Source: an uncultured Neomegalonema sp. (GTDB taxonomy: Bacteria; Pseudomonadota; Alphaproteobacteria; Rhodobacterales; Rhodobacteraceae). Taken from it: a stretch of DNA of 32,426 nt. Positions 10,263 through 17,823 of the stretch are shown here, in pieces. A program made the translations under genes and the position numbers. Location: assembly GCA_937948985.1 (NCBI GenBank), contig CALFAK010000004.1:1-32426 (forward strand). The letters run 5' to 3'. Under the pieces are notes generated by a model that did not search any database, was not told where the DNA came from, and saw only the letters and a program-made list of their open reading frames with translations. Numbering within the stretch: the stretch's first letter is position 1; every line of letters begins with the position of its first letter.

Positions 10263-10275
10263 GAGGGGCTACGCT

Positions 10276-11550
10276 ATGAATGATCAAACCGCTGTCGATG
10301 TATCCGCGATGATGCAAGAAATCGGCACCGCCGCGCGCGATGCGTCGATTGCCTTGGCCAGTGCTGACAGTGCGGCAAAGGATACGGCTTTGCGGGTCGC
10401 TGCAGCGCAAATGCGGGCCAATGTTCCGGCGATCCTCGACGCCAATGCCAAAGACCTCGCCTATGGCCGTGACAAGGGCCTGACCGACGCAATGATGGAT
10501 CGGCTGGTCCTCAACGATGAGCGGATTGAGGCTATCGCGCAGGGGTTGGAGGCAATCGCGGCGGGGCGTGATCCGGTCGGCGATGTGATCGCGGAATGGG
10601 AGCAGCCCACGGGCTTGCATATCCGCCGCGTCCGCACGCCGCTGGGCGTTATCGGCGTCATCTACGAAAGCCGCCCTAATGTCACCGCCGATGCCGGGGC
10701 GTTGTGCCTGAAATCCGGTAACGCCGTTATCCTGCGTGGCGGGTCGGAGAGTTTTCACTCGGCGCAGGCGATCCATGATTGCCTGGCCGTCGGCTTACGC
10801 GCTGCGGACTTGCCTGAGACGGCGATCCAACTTGTCCCCACCCGCGACCGTGTGGCGGTGAGTGCGCTGCTGGGCGGGCTGAACGGGACGGTTGATGTGA
10901 TTGTGCCGCGTGGCGGCAAAGGGCTGGTCGGACGGGTGCAGAGCGACGCGCGCGTTCCGGTCTTCGCGCATCTCGAAGGCATCTGTCACCTGTATATTGA
11001 TGCCGCCGCCGACCGTGAGAAGGTGGTTCCGCTGGTCGTGAATGCAAAGATGCGGCGCACCGGAATCTGCGGGGCGGCGGAATGTGTGTTGATCGACAAG
11101 GCCGCACGAGATGTGATTGCCCCGATTGTGGCGGGGCTGATCGATGCGGGCTGCGAAGTGCGCGGTGATGCGGCTGTCGCGGCGGTCAATCCGGCGGTCC
11201 TGCCCGCGAACGATGAAGATTACGGACGCGAATTTCTCGGCCCCGTCATCGCAATGAAGATGGTTGATGGCGTTGAGGGCGCGATTGCGCATATCCGCAC
11301 GTATGGCTCCAGCCATACCGAGTGCATTGTGACCGAGGACGATAGGGCCGCAGAGACCTTCTTCGCGCGCGTCGACAGCGCAATTCTGATGCGCAACACT
11401 TCCACCCAATTCGCGGATGGCGGTGAGTTCGGCATGGGTGCGGAAATCGGCATTGCCACAGGTAAAATGCACGCACGCGGCCCCATCGGGGCCGAGCAAC
11501 TGACCAGCTTCAAATATCTGGTCACATCTGATGGAGCGCTACGCAAGTAG
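10276..11550 (+). CDS. proA: Glutamate-5-semialdehyde (gamma-glutamyl phosphate) reductase
   Basis: ProA reduces gamma-glutamyl phosphate with NADPH to glutamate semialdehyde, which cyclises towards proline. The 424-residue protein has the aldehyde-dehydrogenase-like fold. The nucleotide-binding part runs from about 110, with [20 protein letters not shown], then [10 protein letters not shown], and the catalytic cysteine lies in [10 protein letters not shown]. The substrate region is near the C-terminal [19 protein letters not shown]. The start chosen is the ATG at 10276, with GAGAGGGG upstream; a longer in-frame start would overlap the Uma2 gene. It completes proB's pathway despite the inserted gene. 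Confidence 0.95.
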   Translation: MNDQTAVDVSAMMQEIGTAARDASIALASADSAAKDTALRVAAAQMRANVPAILDANAKDLAYGRDKGLTDAMMDRLVLNDERIEAIAQGLEAIAAGRDPVGDVIAEWEQPTGLHIRRVRTPLGVIGVIYESRPNVTADAGALCLKSGNAVILRGGSESFHSAQAIHDCLAVGLRAADLPETAIQLVPTRDRVAVSALLGGLNGTVDVIVPRGGKGLVGRVQSDARVPVFAHLEGICHLYIDAAADREKVVPLVVNAKMRRTGICGAAECVLIDKAARDVIAPIVAGLIDAGCEVRGDAAVAAVNPAVLPANDEDYGREFLGPVIAMKMVDGVEGAIAHIRTYGSSHTECIVTEDDRAAETFFARVDSAILMRNTSTQFADGGEFGMGAEIGIATGKMHARGPIGAEQLTSFKYLVTSDGALRK

Positions 11551-11554
11551 CGCT
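11535..11554. terminator. GNRA-loop hairpin across the proA stop codon
   Basis: AGCGCTAC (11535-11542), loop GCAA, GTAGCGCT (11547-11554), an eight-pair perfect stem with a stable GNRA-type tetraloop. The proA TAG lies inside the right arm. No T-run follows, so termination is uncertain. Confidence 0.4.
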
Positions 11555-11579
11555 TCCTAATGGTTGGGTGGCTTATGTG

Positions 11580-11789
11580 TTAATCGAGTAATTCCAGCGC
11601 GCCGGCTGACATGCGGCCTTGCCGATCCGTCTCGACTTCGTATTCAATCTTCTGTCCGTCGGCCAACCCGGTCAGGCCCGCGCGTTGTACAGCGGAAATG
11701 TGGACGAATACATCTTTTCCGCCTTCGCCCGGTTCAATAAACCCATAGCCCTTGGTCGGGTTAAACCATTTTACAGTGCCAGTAGCCAT
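11580..11789 (-). CDS. Cold-shock domain protein
   Basis: A 69-residue CspA-family protein, a single OB-fold domain that binds single-stranded RNA and DNA and loosens mRNA structure. RNP1 (KGYGFIEP, residues 13-20) and RNP2 (DVFVHISA, about 26-33) are both present, and the N-terminus reads [10 protein letters not shown]. The small extension [11 protein letters not shown] is typical of alphaproteobacterial members. A GGAG site precedes the ATG at 11789. About 250 bases of non-coding sequence precede the gene on its strand. This could provide the structured leader seen in many csp genes, but I see no clear fold beyond one hairpin near 11967. Confidence 0.95.
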   Translation of the reverse strand: MATGTVKWFNPTKGYGFIEPGEGGKDVFVHISAVQRAGLTGLADGQKIEYEVETDRQGRMSAGALELLD

Positions 11790-12040
11790 CTGGTCGTCTC
11801 CACAAAGTACGCCGCCCTTTACCTGCAGCGGCAGTCAGCGTTGTCATTTCCGTACTGAACAATCGTTACCTCAAGGAAACGAACAGAGTCGGGAACAGAT
11901 TGACTACGCAAAGAATCGCTTATCATAAAATCGGGTTATTTTCAAATCAGGTTCAGTAATCCACGGCAATCGCTTGACAGCGATTGGGATTCGCAACGGG
12001 CGTAACGCGGCGTGCATCGTCAAGACTGTCGAAGATCTCT
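11790..12040 (-). other. Non-coding leader between fnrL and the cold-shock gene
   Basis: No gene is supported here. A perfect hairpin (CAATCGC at 11967-11973, GCGATTG at 11980-11986, loop TTGACA) lies 55 bases past the fnrL stop but without a T-run. An AT-rich patch near 11925-11950 contains TATGAT on the minus strand and may hold the cold-shock gene promoter, which would leave a leader of about 130 bases. Confidence 0.35.
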
Positions 12041-12781
12041 TCAGCCGTTAAGAGCGATGTCCGGTTCGCTTGCCTCGCGAAAAAGGTTAGCGAGATTGGG
12101 AATATGAATATCGCGTTGCGAGGTAAGTTCTATGATGCCGTCTTGCTTGAGTTGCGTGAATTGTCTGCTGGTGGTTTCAATGGTCAGGCCGATATAATTG
12201 GCCAGATCGCTGCGCGTGAGGGGCAGAGAAAGTTCTATACCCCGGCCGGATGGCATACCGTCGTGTTGAATATTGCGTCTTACGAGCATTGAAAGAAACC
12301 CGGCCACCTTCTCGCGCGCTGTTTTGCGCCCCAGTAACAGCATCCAGTCGCGGGCCGCATCAAGGTCATCGCTTGTCATGGTCAGTAAGCGGCTCAGCAG
12401 TGCCGGAGAGTTGCTCAGCAATTTCTCAAAAACGGGTTTTTCAAAACGGCAAAGCGTGAGGTCTGTCGCGGCGACAACGTCGTGAGCGACACTGTTCCGC
12501 TTCGGGCGGCCTATGAAATCTGATGGCAACATCAAACCGACGATCTGACAGCGCCCGTCTTCAAGTGTCCGGTTCAATGACGCAACGCCGCTAACCAATG
12601 TACCAAGATGCGTCAGCGGTTCTTCGGCCCAGACAATTGTCTCGCCCCGTTCATAGTCCTTGTAGGATTTTAATGTCTCTAAAACCGCAAGCTCATCTTG
12701 CTCGCATTTCGAGCAGATCGCCCTGTGCCGGATCGGACAGTCACCGCATGTTTGTGGTGGGGCAAGAAGCATGTTTTTCAT
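12041..12781 (-). CDS. fnrL: FNR/FnrL-type oxygen-sensing regulator
   Basis: A 246-residue Crp/Fnr family regulator. The N-terminus has the oxygen-labile iron-sulfur ligands C12, C15 and C23 with a fourth nearby C26 (TCGDCPIRHRAICSKC). C111 (LTLCRF) lies where E. coli FNR has Cys122. A cyclic-nucleotide-binding fold follows. The helix-turn-helix LTRSDLANYIGLTIETTSRQ carries the E-x-x-S-R recognition pattern that reads TTGAT-N4-ATCAA. Such proteins switch gene expression between oxic and anoxic life. There is no ribosome binding site before the ATG at 12781, and a promoter -10 lies only 6 bases upstream, so the mRNA may be leaderless. A second in-frame ATG is at 12772. Confidence 0.92.
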   Translation of the reverse strand: MKNMLLAPPQTCGDCPIRHRAICSKCEQDELAVLETLKSYKDYERGETIVWAEEPLTHLGTLVSGVASLNRTLEDGRCQIVGLMLPSDFIGRPKRNSVAHDVVAATDLTLCRFEKPVFEKLLSNSPALLSRLLTMTSDDLDAARDWMLLLGRKTAREKVAGFLSMLVRRNIQHDGMPSGRGIELSLPLTRSDLANYIGLTIETTSRQFTQLKQDGIIELTSQRDIHIPNLANLFREASEPDIALNG

Positions 12782-12787
12782 TGTATT

Positions 12788-12816
12788 TTAATAATCTACA
12801 TGGCGCGTTGCTTCAA
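12788..12816 (-). promoter_or_regulatory. Predicted fnrL promoter
   Basis: On the minus strand, TTGAAG (12816-12811), a 17-base spacer and TATTAA (12793-12788). The expected start of transcription falls at or within a base or two of the fnrL ATG at 12781. Confidence 0.5.
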
Positions 12817-12863
12817 GAACATACAGAATTCTCTTACCTCATTTAGAGACAATGCCTAATTGA

Positions 12864-13430
12864 TCACTCCCCGTCCCAGCCCTCCGGCGCATACAATCCC
12901 GCGTCGATGTAAGCCTGCTCTGCTGTCGTATTCTCCCGCCCCAGTGCGGCATTGCGGTAGGGAAAACGGTCAAAGCTGCGGATCACGGCGCGGTGGGCTT
13001 TGGCGTGGAACAGGTTGTCGCCCGTGCTCATCCGTTCAGCGATTAAGGCGACGCAGGTGTCTTGATCGGCGATATTCTCGGCGTGCATATAGGGCAGGTA
13101 AAAGAATTGCCGCTGCGGCTCATCGATCTTGAGATCATGGCCCGCCGCGACGGCGGCTTTGGCGATGGTCAGGGCTTTGGCGTCTGTTGAAAATGCGCGC
13201 GCATCCCCGCGAAACATATTGCGCGGGAATTGGTCGAGCAGGATCAGCAGGGCGAGTGATCCGGCTGGCGTTCCGGCCCACTCATCATGCGTCCCCTGCG
13301 CCGCGCGTTCCCATGTTATGCCGAAGTGCGCGCGGATATGCGCGTCGATGGCATCGTCCTGCTCGTACCATCCCTTCGGACCGATCCTGTCCAGCCAGTA
13401 ATCCGGCACGTCTTGCGATGCGGCGCTCAT
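12864..13430 (-). CDS. DUF924 family protein
   Basis: A 188-residue protein of the DUF924 family, which has a TPR-like all-helical fold and no established biochemical role. The family signature is clear: an N-terminal 'WFxxD..D..I...FG' pattern, here KGWYEQDDAIDAHIRAHFG at 19-37, then LALLILLDQFPRNMFRGDAR, then the QRQFFYLPYMHAEN segment. All are at the usual spacing. The ATG at 13430 overlaps the stop of the MAPEG gene (ATGA), so the two are coupled. The gene ends 83 bases upstream of fnrL on the same strand. Confidence 0.9.
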   Translation of the reverse strand: MSAASQDVPDYWLDRIGPKGWYEQDDAIDAHIRAHFGITWERAAQGTHDEWAGTPAGSLALLILLDQFPRNMFRGDARAFSTDAKALTIAKAAVAAGHDLKIDEPQRQFFYLPYMHAENIADQDTCVALIAERMSTGDNLFHAKAHRAVIRSFDRFPYRNAALGRENTTAEQAYIDAGLYAPEGWDGE

Positions 13431-13816
13431 ATCAATGCCTGTGCGATCATGTAGACGGTGGCGAAGAACCCTGCGCCCCAGATGATCGAGCGCAACAACG
13501 GGATGCCGCTCGCATAAGCGGGGATGTAGGCGATGCGGGCAGCGAGGAAGATTTTCGCGGCCAGTGCTGTGCCCGGCGTCGCGGCATCACCCAGCGTGAC
13601 AACCACCACGGCCACAGTGAACAGCATCAGCCCCTCAAGCATGTTGTTGAACGCGCGGTGCAGCCGACCGGCCATACCGTTCAGCGTGCGCGGTTCATCA
13701 CGCGGGCCGCTGGTCCATGCGGGGCCGACTTGCAGGTTAACGGCAATGGCCATCAGCACAAACTGCGCCACCAACAACAGCGCGGCCCATGCGAGAATGG
13801 TGATTTCGGTGGTCAT
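13427..13816 (-). CDS. MAPEG family membrane protein
   Basis: A 129-residue membrane protein with four hydrophobic segments (about 5-27, 56-78, 82-100 and 107-127). The sequence GRLHRAFNNMLEGLMLF matches the MAPEG core (membrane-associated proteins in eicosanoid and glutathione metabolism; 'R..RA..N..E.....'). Bacterial members may have glutathione-dependent activity, but many are uncharacterised. AAGGAGATCACGC stands directly before the ATG at 13816, which settles the start against longer in-frame possibilities that run over hutF. Its stop overlaps the start of DUF924. Confidence 0.88.
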   Translation of the reverse strand: MTTEITILAWAALLLVAQFVLMAIAVNLQVGPAWTSGPRDEPRTLNGMAGRLHRAFNNMLEGLMLFTVAVVVVTLGDAATPGTALAAKIFLAARIAYIPAYASGIPLLRSIIWGAGFFATVYMIAQALI

Positions 13817-13859
13817 GCGTGATCTCCTTTCCGCAAATCTATCCCATCGCGCCACACCG

Positions 13860-15218
13860 TCAAACAGATGCCAATAACCCGGCGATTGCCTTGCGATAAT
13901 GCGCGATGATGTCTTCACGCGCCACATGGCGTCCGGTGCGTACCTTATGACGGCCAGCAGACCAGACATCGGTGATAACGCTGTCTTTGGCGGCGAAGAC
14001 GAGGCCATCGAGCAGTTGCTCTCGGGACAGGGCGCATAAGGCCGGGGCGGTGCTGTCGATGGCGACGAGGTCGGCGAGGCACCCCGTGGCGATCTGCCCG
14101 GCATTGCGGTCCAGCGCTCGTGCCCCGCCTTTGGCCGCGCCGCAGTAGAGCGTCTCCCCCACCGATCCCTCGCCGACCACCATGACATTGCGGGCGAGGT
14201 CGCGCAGGCGCTGGGCGTATTCGAGGGTGCGAAGTTCTTCAGTCAGTGAGATATTGACGTTGGAATCCGAACCCACACCAAACGCGCCCCCCGCCTCCAG
14301 ATATGCCGCGCCATTGAACGGGCCATCGCCGAGATTGGCTTCGGTGATCGGGCACAGGCCCGCAACGGCCCCTGACGCCGCCATCGCTTTGGCCTCTGAA
14401 TCGATCATGTGAGTCGCGTGGATCAGGCACCAGTCATTATTGACGGGCGTGTTGTCCAGCAGCCACGCAACGGGGCGCGTACCGAGCCAGCCTTCGATAT
14501 CGGCGACTTCTTTGGGCTGTTCGGCGATATGGATGTGAAATGGACCGCTTTCATGCGCCGCCAGAACCCTGCGCAGGTCTTCAGGCGAGGTGGCGCGAAG
14601 GGAGTGTGGGGCGATGCCGATGCGGGTGTCGGGTGGCAAATCACGCGCGGCGCGGCGGGTGGCCTCGACCAGTGTTTGGAACCGCGTCACATCATTGCCA
14701 AAACGACGCTGCCCCTCAGACAAGGGCGCTTGCCTGGCCCCGCCATAGCTGTAGAGCACCGGAAGATGTGTCAGGCCGATGCCTGTCGTCGCCGCAGCGG
14801 CGAATATACGGGCGGATAGCTCTGCGAGATCAGCGTAGGGCGCGCCACCGGGTTGATGGTGGACGTAGTGAAATTCGCCCACGGCGGCATAGCCCGCCTC
14901 CTGCATCTCCATGAATGCCAATGCGGCGATGGTTTCGATTTGCTCTGGCGTCAGGCGATCCATAAAGCGGTACATCAACGTGCGCCATGTCCAAAAGCTG
15001 TCCCTGCCTGCCGCACGCCGTTCGGTCATTCCCGCCATCGCGCGTTGGAAACTGTGAGAATGCAGGTTGCTCAAGGCCGGAAGCAGCGTGTCGACGCGCG
15101 TGTCGTAAGGCTGAGGCGTGGTGTCGGTCTCAATATTGGCGATGGTTCCCGCATCCACCGTGATCCGTACATTGCGCATCCAGCCGCTGTCGAGCAGGGC
15201 GTGTTGTGCGTGTATCAT
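13860..15218 (-). CDS. hutF: Formimidoylglutamate deiminase
   Basis: HutF hydrolyses N-formimidoyl-glutamate to N-formylglutamate and ammonia in the five-step histidine degradation route. The 452-residue length is typical. It is a zinc amidohydrolase of the cytosine-deaminase-like group: the first metal ligands are His53 and His55 in LSNLHSHSFQRAMAG. Later come FHYVHHQPGG, IAPHSLRAT, HIHIAEQPKEV and GVGSDSNVNIS, with the metal-binding Asp in the last. No other hut gene is visible within the window, so the rest of the pathway must be elsewhere. It is divergent from the Rid gene, sharing about 90 bases between starts. Confidence 0.93.
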   Translation of the reverse strand: MIHAQHALLDSGWMRNVRITVDAGTIANIETDTTPQPYDTRVDTLLPALSNLHSHSFQRAMAGMTERRAAGRDSFWTWRTLMYRFMDRLTPEQIETIAALAFMEMQEAGYAAVGEFHYVHHQPGGAPYADLAELSARIFAAAATTGIGLTHLPVLYSYGGARQAPLSEGQRRFGNDVTRFQTLVEATRRAARDLPPDTRIGIAPHSLRATSPEDLRRVLAAHESGPFHIHIAEQPKEVADIEGWLGTRPVAWLLDNTPVNNDWCLIHATHMIDSEAKAMAASGAVAGLCPITEANLGDGPFNGAAYLEAGGAFGVGSDSNVNISLTEELRTLEYAQRLRDLARNVMVVGEGSVGETLYCGAAKGGARALDRNAGQIATGCLADLVAIDSTAPALCALSREQLLDGLVFAAKDSVITDVWSAGRHKVRTGRHVAREDIIAHYRKAIAGLLASV

Positions 15219-15309
15219 CGAGAATGCCCCGCGCGCGTAATTGTGTATCGGTGTGCAGTCCGCTCATTTACACATGCGGCGGCAATCACAGCAATAAAGG
15301 ACAGTAATC

Positions 15310-15651
15310 ATGATCGAACGCATTGAAACGGGCGCACGCTCCTCGAAAATCGTCAAACACCGTGGTGTGGCATATATCACCGGGCAAGTGGGCGAGGGAC
15401 CGACGATTCAGGCGCAAACCGAAGAATGCCTTTCGCGCGTGGAAGCGTTGCTGATCAAGGCGGGATCATCGAAAGAGAAAATGCTGCGCGCGACGATCTG
15501 GTTGGCGGATATGAGCGATTTTCAGGGTTTGAATGAGGTTTGGAACGCCTGGGTTCCCGAAGGCCACGCTCCGGCGCGGGCTTGCGGTGAGGCAAAGCTG
15601 GCACGGGCGGAGTTGAAGGTCGAGATCATCGTTGATGCGGCTTACGATTAA
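15310..15651 (+). CDS. RidA/YjgF family protein
   Basis: A 113-residue member of the Rid (YjgF/YER057c/UK114) family. The archetype RidA hydrolyses reactive enamine/imine intermediates formed by PLP enzymes. The family pattern is visible: VAYITGQVGE near 18-27, EECLSRVEALL, and the ATIWLADMSDF strand-helix. The arginine in PARACGEAKL corresponds to the conserved substrate-carboxylate-binding residue. It is shorter than classical RidA, near the Rid5-7 type group, so imine deaminase activity is not certain. An AAAGGACAG site precedes the ATG at 15310. Confidence 0.88.
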   Translation: MIERIETGARSSKIVKHRGVAYITGQVGEGPTIQAQTEECLSRVEALLIKAGSSKEKMLRATIWLADMSDFQGLNEVWNAWVPEGHAPARACGEAKLARAELKVEIIVDAAYD

Positions 15652-15680
15652 GATGTTCGGAATTGTGATCGTGGCGCTTA

Positions 15681-15710
15681 TTGAAAATTTACCTTCCTAG
15701 TGATAGATAG
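15681..15710 (+). promoter_or_regulatory. Cupin gene promoter with operator-like GATAGATAG sequence
   Basis: TTGAAA (15681-15686), a 17-base spacer and TAGATA (15704-15709). The spacer and -10 carry ACCTTCCTAGTGATAGATAG (15691-15710). Its core recurs in front of the VOC gene at 17147-17164, with a TetR gene lying between the two. I infer a shared TetR operator. Confidence 0.55.
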
Positions 15711-15765
15711 ATTTTTCATTCCCGCTATGGGCGCCAGACCCCGCCACAGAACAAGGAAGACAGAC

Positions 15766-16434
15766 ATGGATTTGAACGCAGATTTTTCGTCCAGAGTGTT
15801 GGTTCACTCTGATGATATAGACTGGCTTGCCTCGCCGATGCCGGGGGTTGATCGGCGGATGCTGGACCGGATCGGTGGCGAGGTTGCCCGCGCCACCACC
15901 ATCGTGCGCTATGCTGCGGGGAGTAAATTTTCGGAACATACGCATACCGGTGGTGAGGAATTCATTGTTCTGGACGGTGTTTTTCAGGATGAGCATGGCG
16001 ACTTTCCCGAAGGCACGTATGTGCGCAACCCGCCCACAACCGCGCATACACCGGGTTCGGAGCCGGGCTGCACCATCTTCGTTAAACTGTGGCAGTTTGA
16101 CATGGAGGACCGCAATCAGTTCCGCAAGAATATGGCCGATGAGCTGGGCGCACCTGTCAACGGCGTGGCGACAGCCGAGTTGCATCGCGATGAACGGGAA
16201 ACGGTCACCTATAGCCATCTTGATGCGGGCGCCGCCATAACCAACAACGATGCGGGCGGGATTGAGTTGCTGGTGATTGCGGGAACGTTGCGCGAAGGGG
16301 GCGAGGCCTTGAAAGAAGGATCATGGTTGCGCCTGCCCGAAGGAAAGCCCCTCTCGGCAATTGCGGGTGCGGATGGGGCCAAGGTCTGGATGAAAACCGG
16401 GCATTTAGTGCACGCGAAACCACCTGCGGTGTGA
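15766..16434 (+). CDS. ChrR-like double-cupin protein
   Basis: A 222-residue protein with a ChrR-type cupin. The metal-binding motif is [17 protein letters not shown] (His, His and Glu ligands, about residues 56-72), followed by [20 protein letters not shown] with the last His. A second, weaker cupin half covers about 150-215 ([19 protein letters not shown]...GSWLRLP). It lacks the N-terminal zinc-binding anti-sigma domain of real ChrR, so it is probably a free enzyme or sensor rather than an anti-sigma factor. I chose the ATG at 15766 with AAGGAAG upstream because the promoter lies between it and earlier in-frame starts. It is the first gene of a presumed TetR-controlled cluster. Confidence 0.82.
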   Translation: MDLNADFSSRVLVHSDDIDWLASPMPGVDRRMLDRIGGEVARATTIVRYAAGSKFSEHTHTGGEEFIVLDGVFQDEHGDFPEGTYVRNPPTTAHTPGSEPGCTIFVKLWQFDMEDRNQFRKNMADELGAPVNGVATAELHRDERETVTYSHLDAGAAITNNDAGGIELLVIAGTLREGGEALKEGSWLRLPEGKPLSAIAGADGAKVWMKTGHLVHAKPPAV

Positions 16435-16513
16435 TCCTTGATCGCTGTCGTAAAGGCGTTTTGAATGACTCTATCAGTTGATTCATCGAGCAAGCATAGA
16501 GTTCTAAAATATT

Positions 16514-16552
16514 GATCGGGCTTCCGCCAACGTGTGGGTGCCCGATCTTTTT
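16514..16552 (+). terminator. Rho-independent terminator after the cupin gene
   Basis: GATCGGGC (16514-16521) pairs with GCCCGATC (16540-16547), followed at once by TTTTTATTT. It ends the cupin transcript and stands only 20 bases before the tetR start. Confidence 0.85.
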
Positions 16553-16571
16553 ATTTCGTTTGGAGGCCATT

Positions 16572-17129
16572 ATGCGCGATCAGACTATGCCGACAAAACT
16601 GCTGGATGCCGCTGAATACCGGATGCGCAGGGGCGGATATAATGCGGTGAGCTATCGTGATCTGGCGGCGGACACGAACATCAAAAGTTCGAGTGTGCAT
16701 TACCACTTCCCGCGTAAAGAAGATCTCGGTGTCGCGCTGATTGAGCGCTACACGAAGGATTTTTTCGAGGTACTGGACAAGGCCGCGAAGGATGCAACGA
16801 CGCCTTTGGAAAAGCTGCAGGCTTTCAACCGCACATACCGTAACGCGCTGACGCATAGCAAAGCTGTGTGCTTGTGCGGATTGTTGGCGGCGGAGGCGGC
16901 GGGCCTGCCGGAGGCGGTTAATGCGAAGGTCGAAGCCTTTTTTGATGGCAACATCCGGTGGGTTGAAGGCATCCTGCCTGCTGAGCTGCCAGAGGACGAA
17001 AAAACCAGACGCGCGATCGTGATCGTATCGGCCCATCAGGGTGCGATCATCGTCGCCACAAGTATGCGCGACGCCAACTTGTTCGACAGCGCAACAACGT
17101 ATCTTGAGGCGCAAATCGGTGTGACGTAA
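16572..17129 (+). CDS. TetR family transcriptional regulator
   Basis: A 185-residue TetR/AcrR regulator. The N-terminal DNA-binding domain reads LLDAAEYRMRRGGYNAVSYR (9-28), then DLAADTNIKSSSVHYHFPRKEDLGVALIERY in the expected helix-turn-helix spacing, with the conserved 'YHFPxKEDL'. The C-terminal domain (about 60-185) would bind an unknown ligand. It contains the cysteine pair CLCG (near residue 98-101), which could sense electrophiles as in NemR-like regulators; that is inference. A TGGAGG site precedes the ATG at 16572. A terminator lies directly upstream and no clear promoter is seen between them, so low-level readthrough may express it. Operator-like sequences flank it at the cupin and VOC promoters. 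Confidence 0.9.
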   Translation: MRDQTMPTKLLDAAEYRMRRGGYNAVSYRDLAADTNIKSSSVHYHFPRKEDLGVALIERYTKDFFEVLDKAAKDATTPLEKLQAFNRTYRNALTHSKAVCLCGLLAAEAAGLPEAVNAKVEAFFDGNIRWVEGILPAELPEDEKTRRAIVIVSAHQGAIIVATSMRDANLFDSATTYLEAQIGVT

Positions 17130-17146
17130 TCGTGACCTGAAATTGC

Positions 17147-17164
17147 CTACCTTTCGATAGATAG
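17147..17164 (+). promoter_or_regulatory. Operator-like imperfect palindrome before the VOC gene
   Basis: CTACCTTTCGATAGATAG is an 18-base imperfect palindrome (7 of 9 pairs, centre TCGA), 67 bases before the VOC start. It shares the right half GATAGATAG with the site in the cupin promoter. TetR-family operators are palindromes of this size. TAGATA at 17158-17163 may also be the -10 box. Confidence 0.55.
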
Positions 17165-17231
17165 TTTTTGCATCCCGGCAACGCTCCGGCTATAAAGATT
17201 GCCTGAACCCTAAACCGGAAAGGCTATCATC

Positions 17232-17615
17232 ATGTCAATTTTCACCCACACGACCCTCGGCAGTAATGACCGTGCGAAATCGGCGGCTTTCTACACAAAA
17301 ACCCTTGCTCCACTGGGCATTAAGCATCTTGGTGAGCTGGGTGATGCGGCGACGCTTTATGGCGCGGACGGACCGGAATTTATCGTATTCACCCCTGCGG
17401 ATGGTCAGCCTGCAAACTGCGGTAACGGCATCACGATCAGCTTTGCGGCGTCTTCACGTGAGGCGGTTCGTCAATTCCACGCGGCCGGCCTTGCAAATGG
17501 CGGTTCGGATGAGGGCGCACCCGGTCCCCGCGCATTCACACCTACCGCATACGCGGCTTACCTGCGCGATCCTGACGGGAACAAGATCTGCTCGTACTGC
17601 TTCGCCGACGAGTGA
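17232..17615 (+). CDS. VOC (glyoxalase/bleomycin resistance/dioxygenase) family protein
   Basis: A 127-residue vicinal-oxygen-chelate protein. It begins IFTHTTLGSNDRAKSAAFYT, the usual first beta-alpha unit with a metal-ligand His. It continues through a second module ending AAYLRDPDGNKICSYCF, where 'DPDGN' is the family turn. Members include glyoxalase I-like and thiol-transfer enzymes; the substrate is unknown. GGAAAGG lies before the ATG at 17232. The operator-like sequence upstream matches that of the cupin gene, so it probably belongs to the same TetR-controlled detoxification response. Confidence 0.88.
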   Translation: MSIFTHTTLGSNDRAKSAAFYTKTLAPLGIKHLGELGDAATLYGADGPEFIVFTPADGQPANCGNGITISFAASSREAVRQFHAAGLANGGSDEGAPGPRAFTPTAYAAYLRDPDGNKICSYCFADE

Positions 17616-17781
17616 TCTGCGCGGTTACTGATACCGATTGTTATCGATTCCACTTGGATTGATTGTGTTTGGCCTTTGTTGCAAAACGAGGGCACTTCAA
17701 CGGGATCAGGGGGTCACGGGCATGTCACAAGAATGAACCTTGCCGACTTTTGCGAGGTTTATTTTTGATTTCCGGTCCGTG

Positions 17782-17820
17782 ACTTACGCGCATTCAGCGC
17801 TGTCGGGTTTGCGCGTAAGT
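17782..17820. repeat. Perfect inverted repeat at the VOC/GST convergence
   Basis: ACTTACGCGC (17782-17791) and GCGCGTAAGT (17811-17820) pair over ten bases around a 19-base loop, 4 bases beyond the end of the GST gene. No T-run follows on either strand, so the usual terminator reading is incomplete. The remaining 17616-17781 shows nothing recognisable. Confidence 0.5.
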
Positions 17821-17823
17821 GCG

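Noticed and set aside
15700-15765. Longer start for the cupin gene
   Set aside because: The extra codons overlap the promoter and operator-like sequence; the ATG at 15766 has a fitting ribosome binding site.
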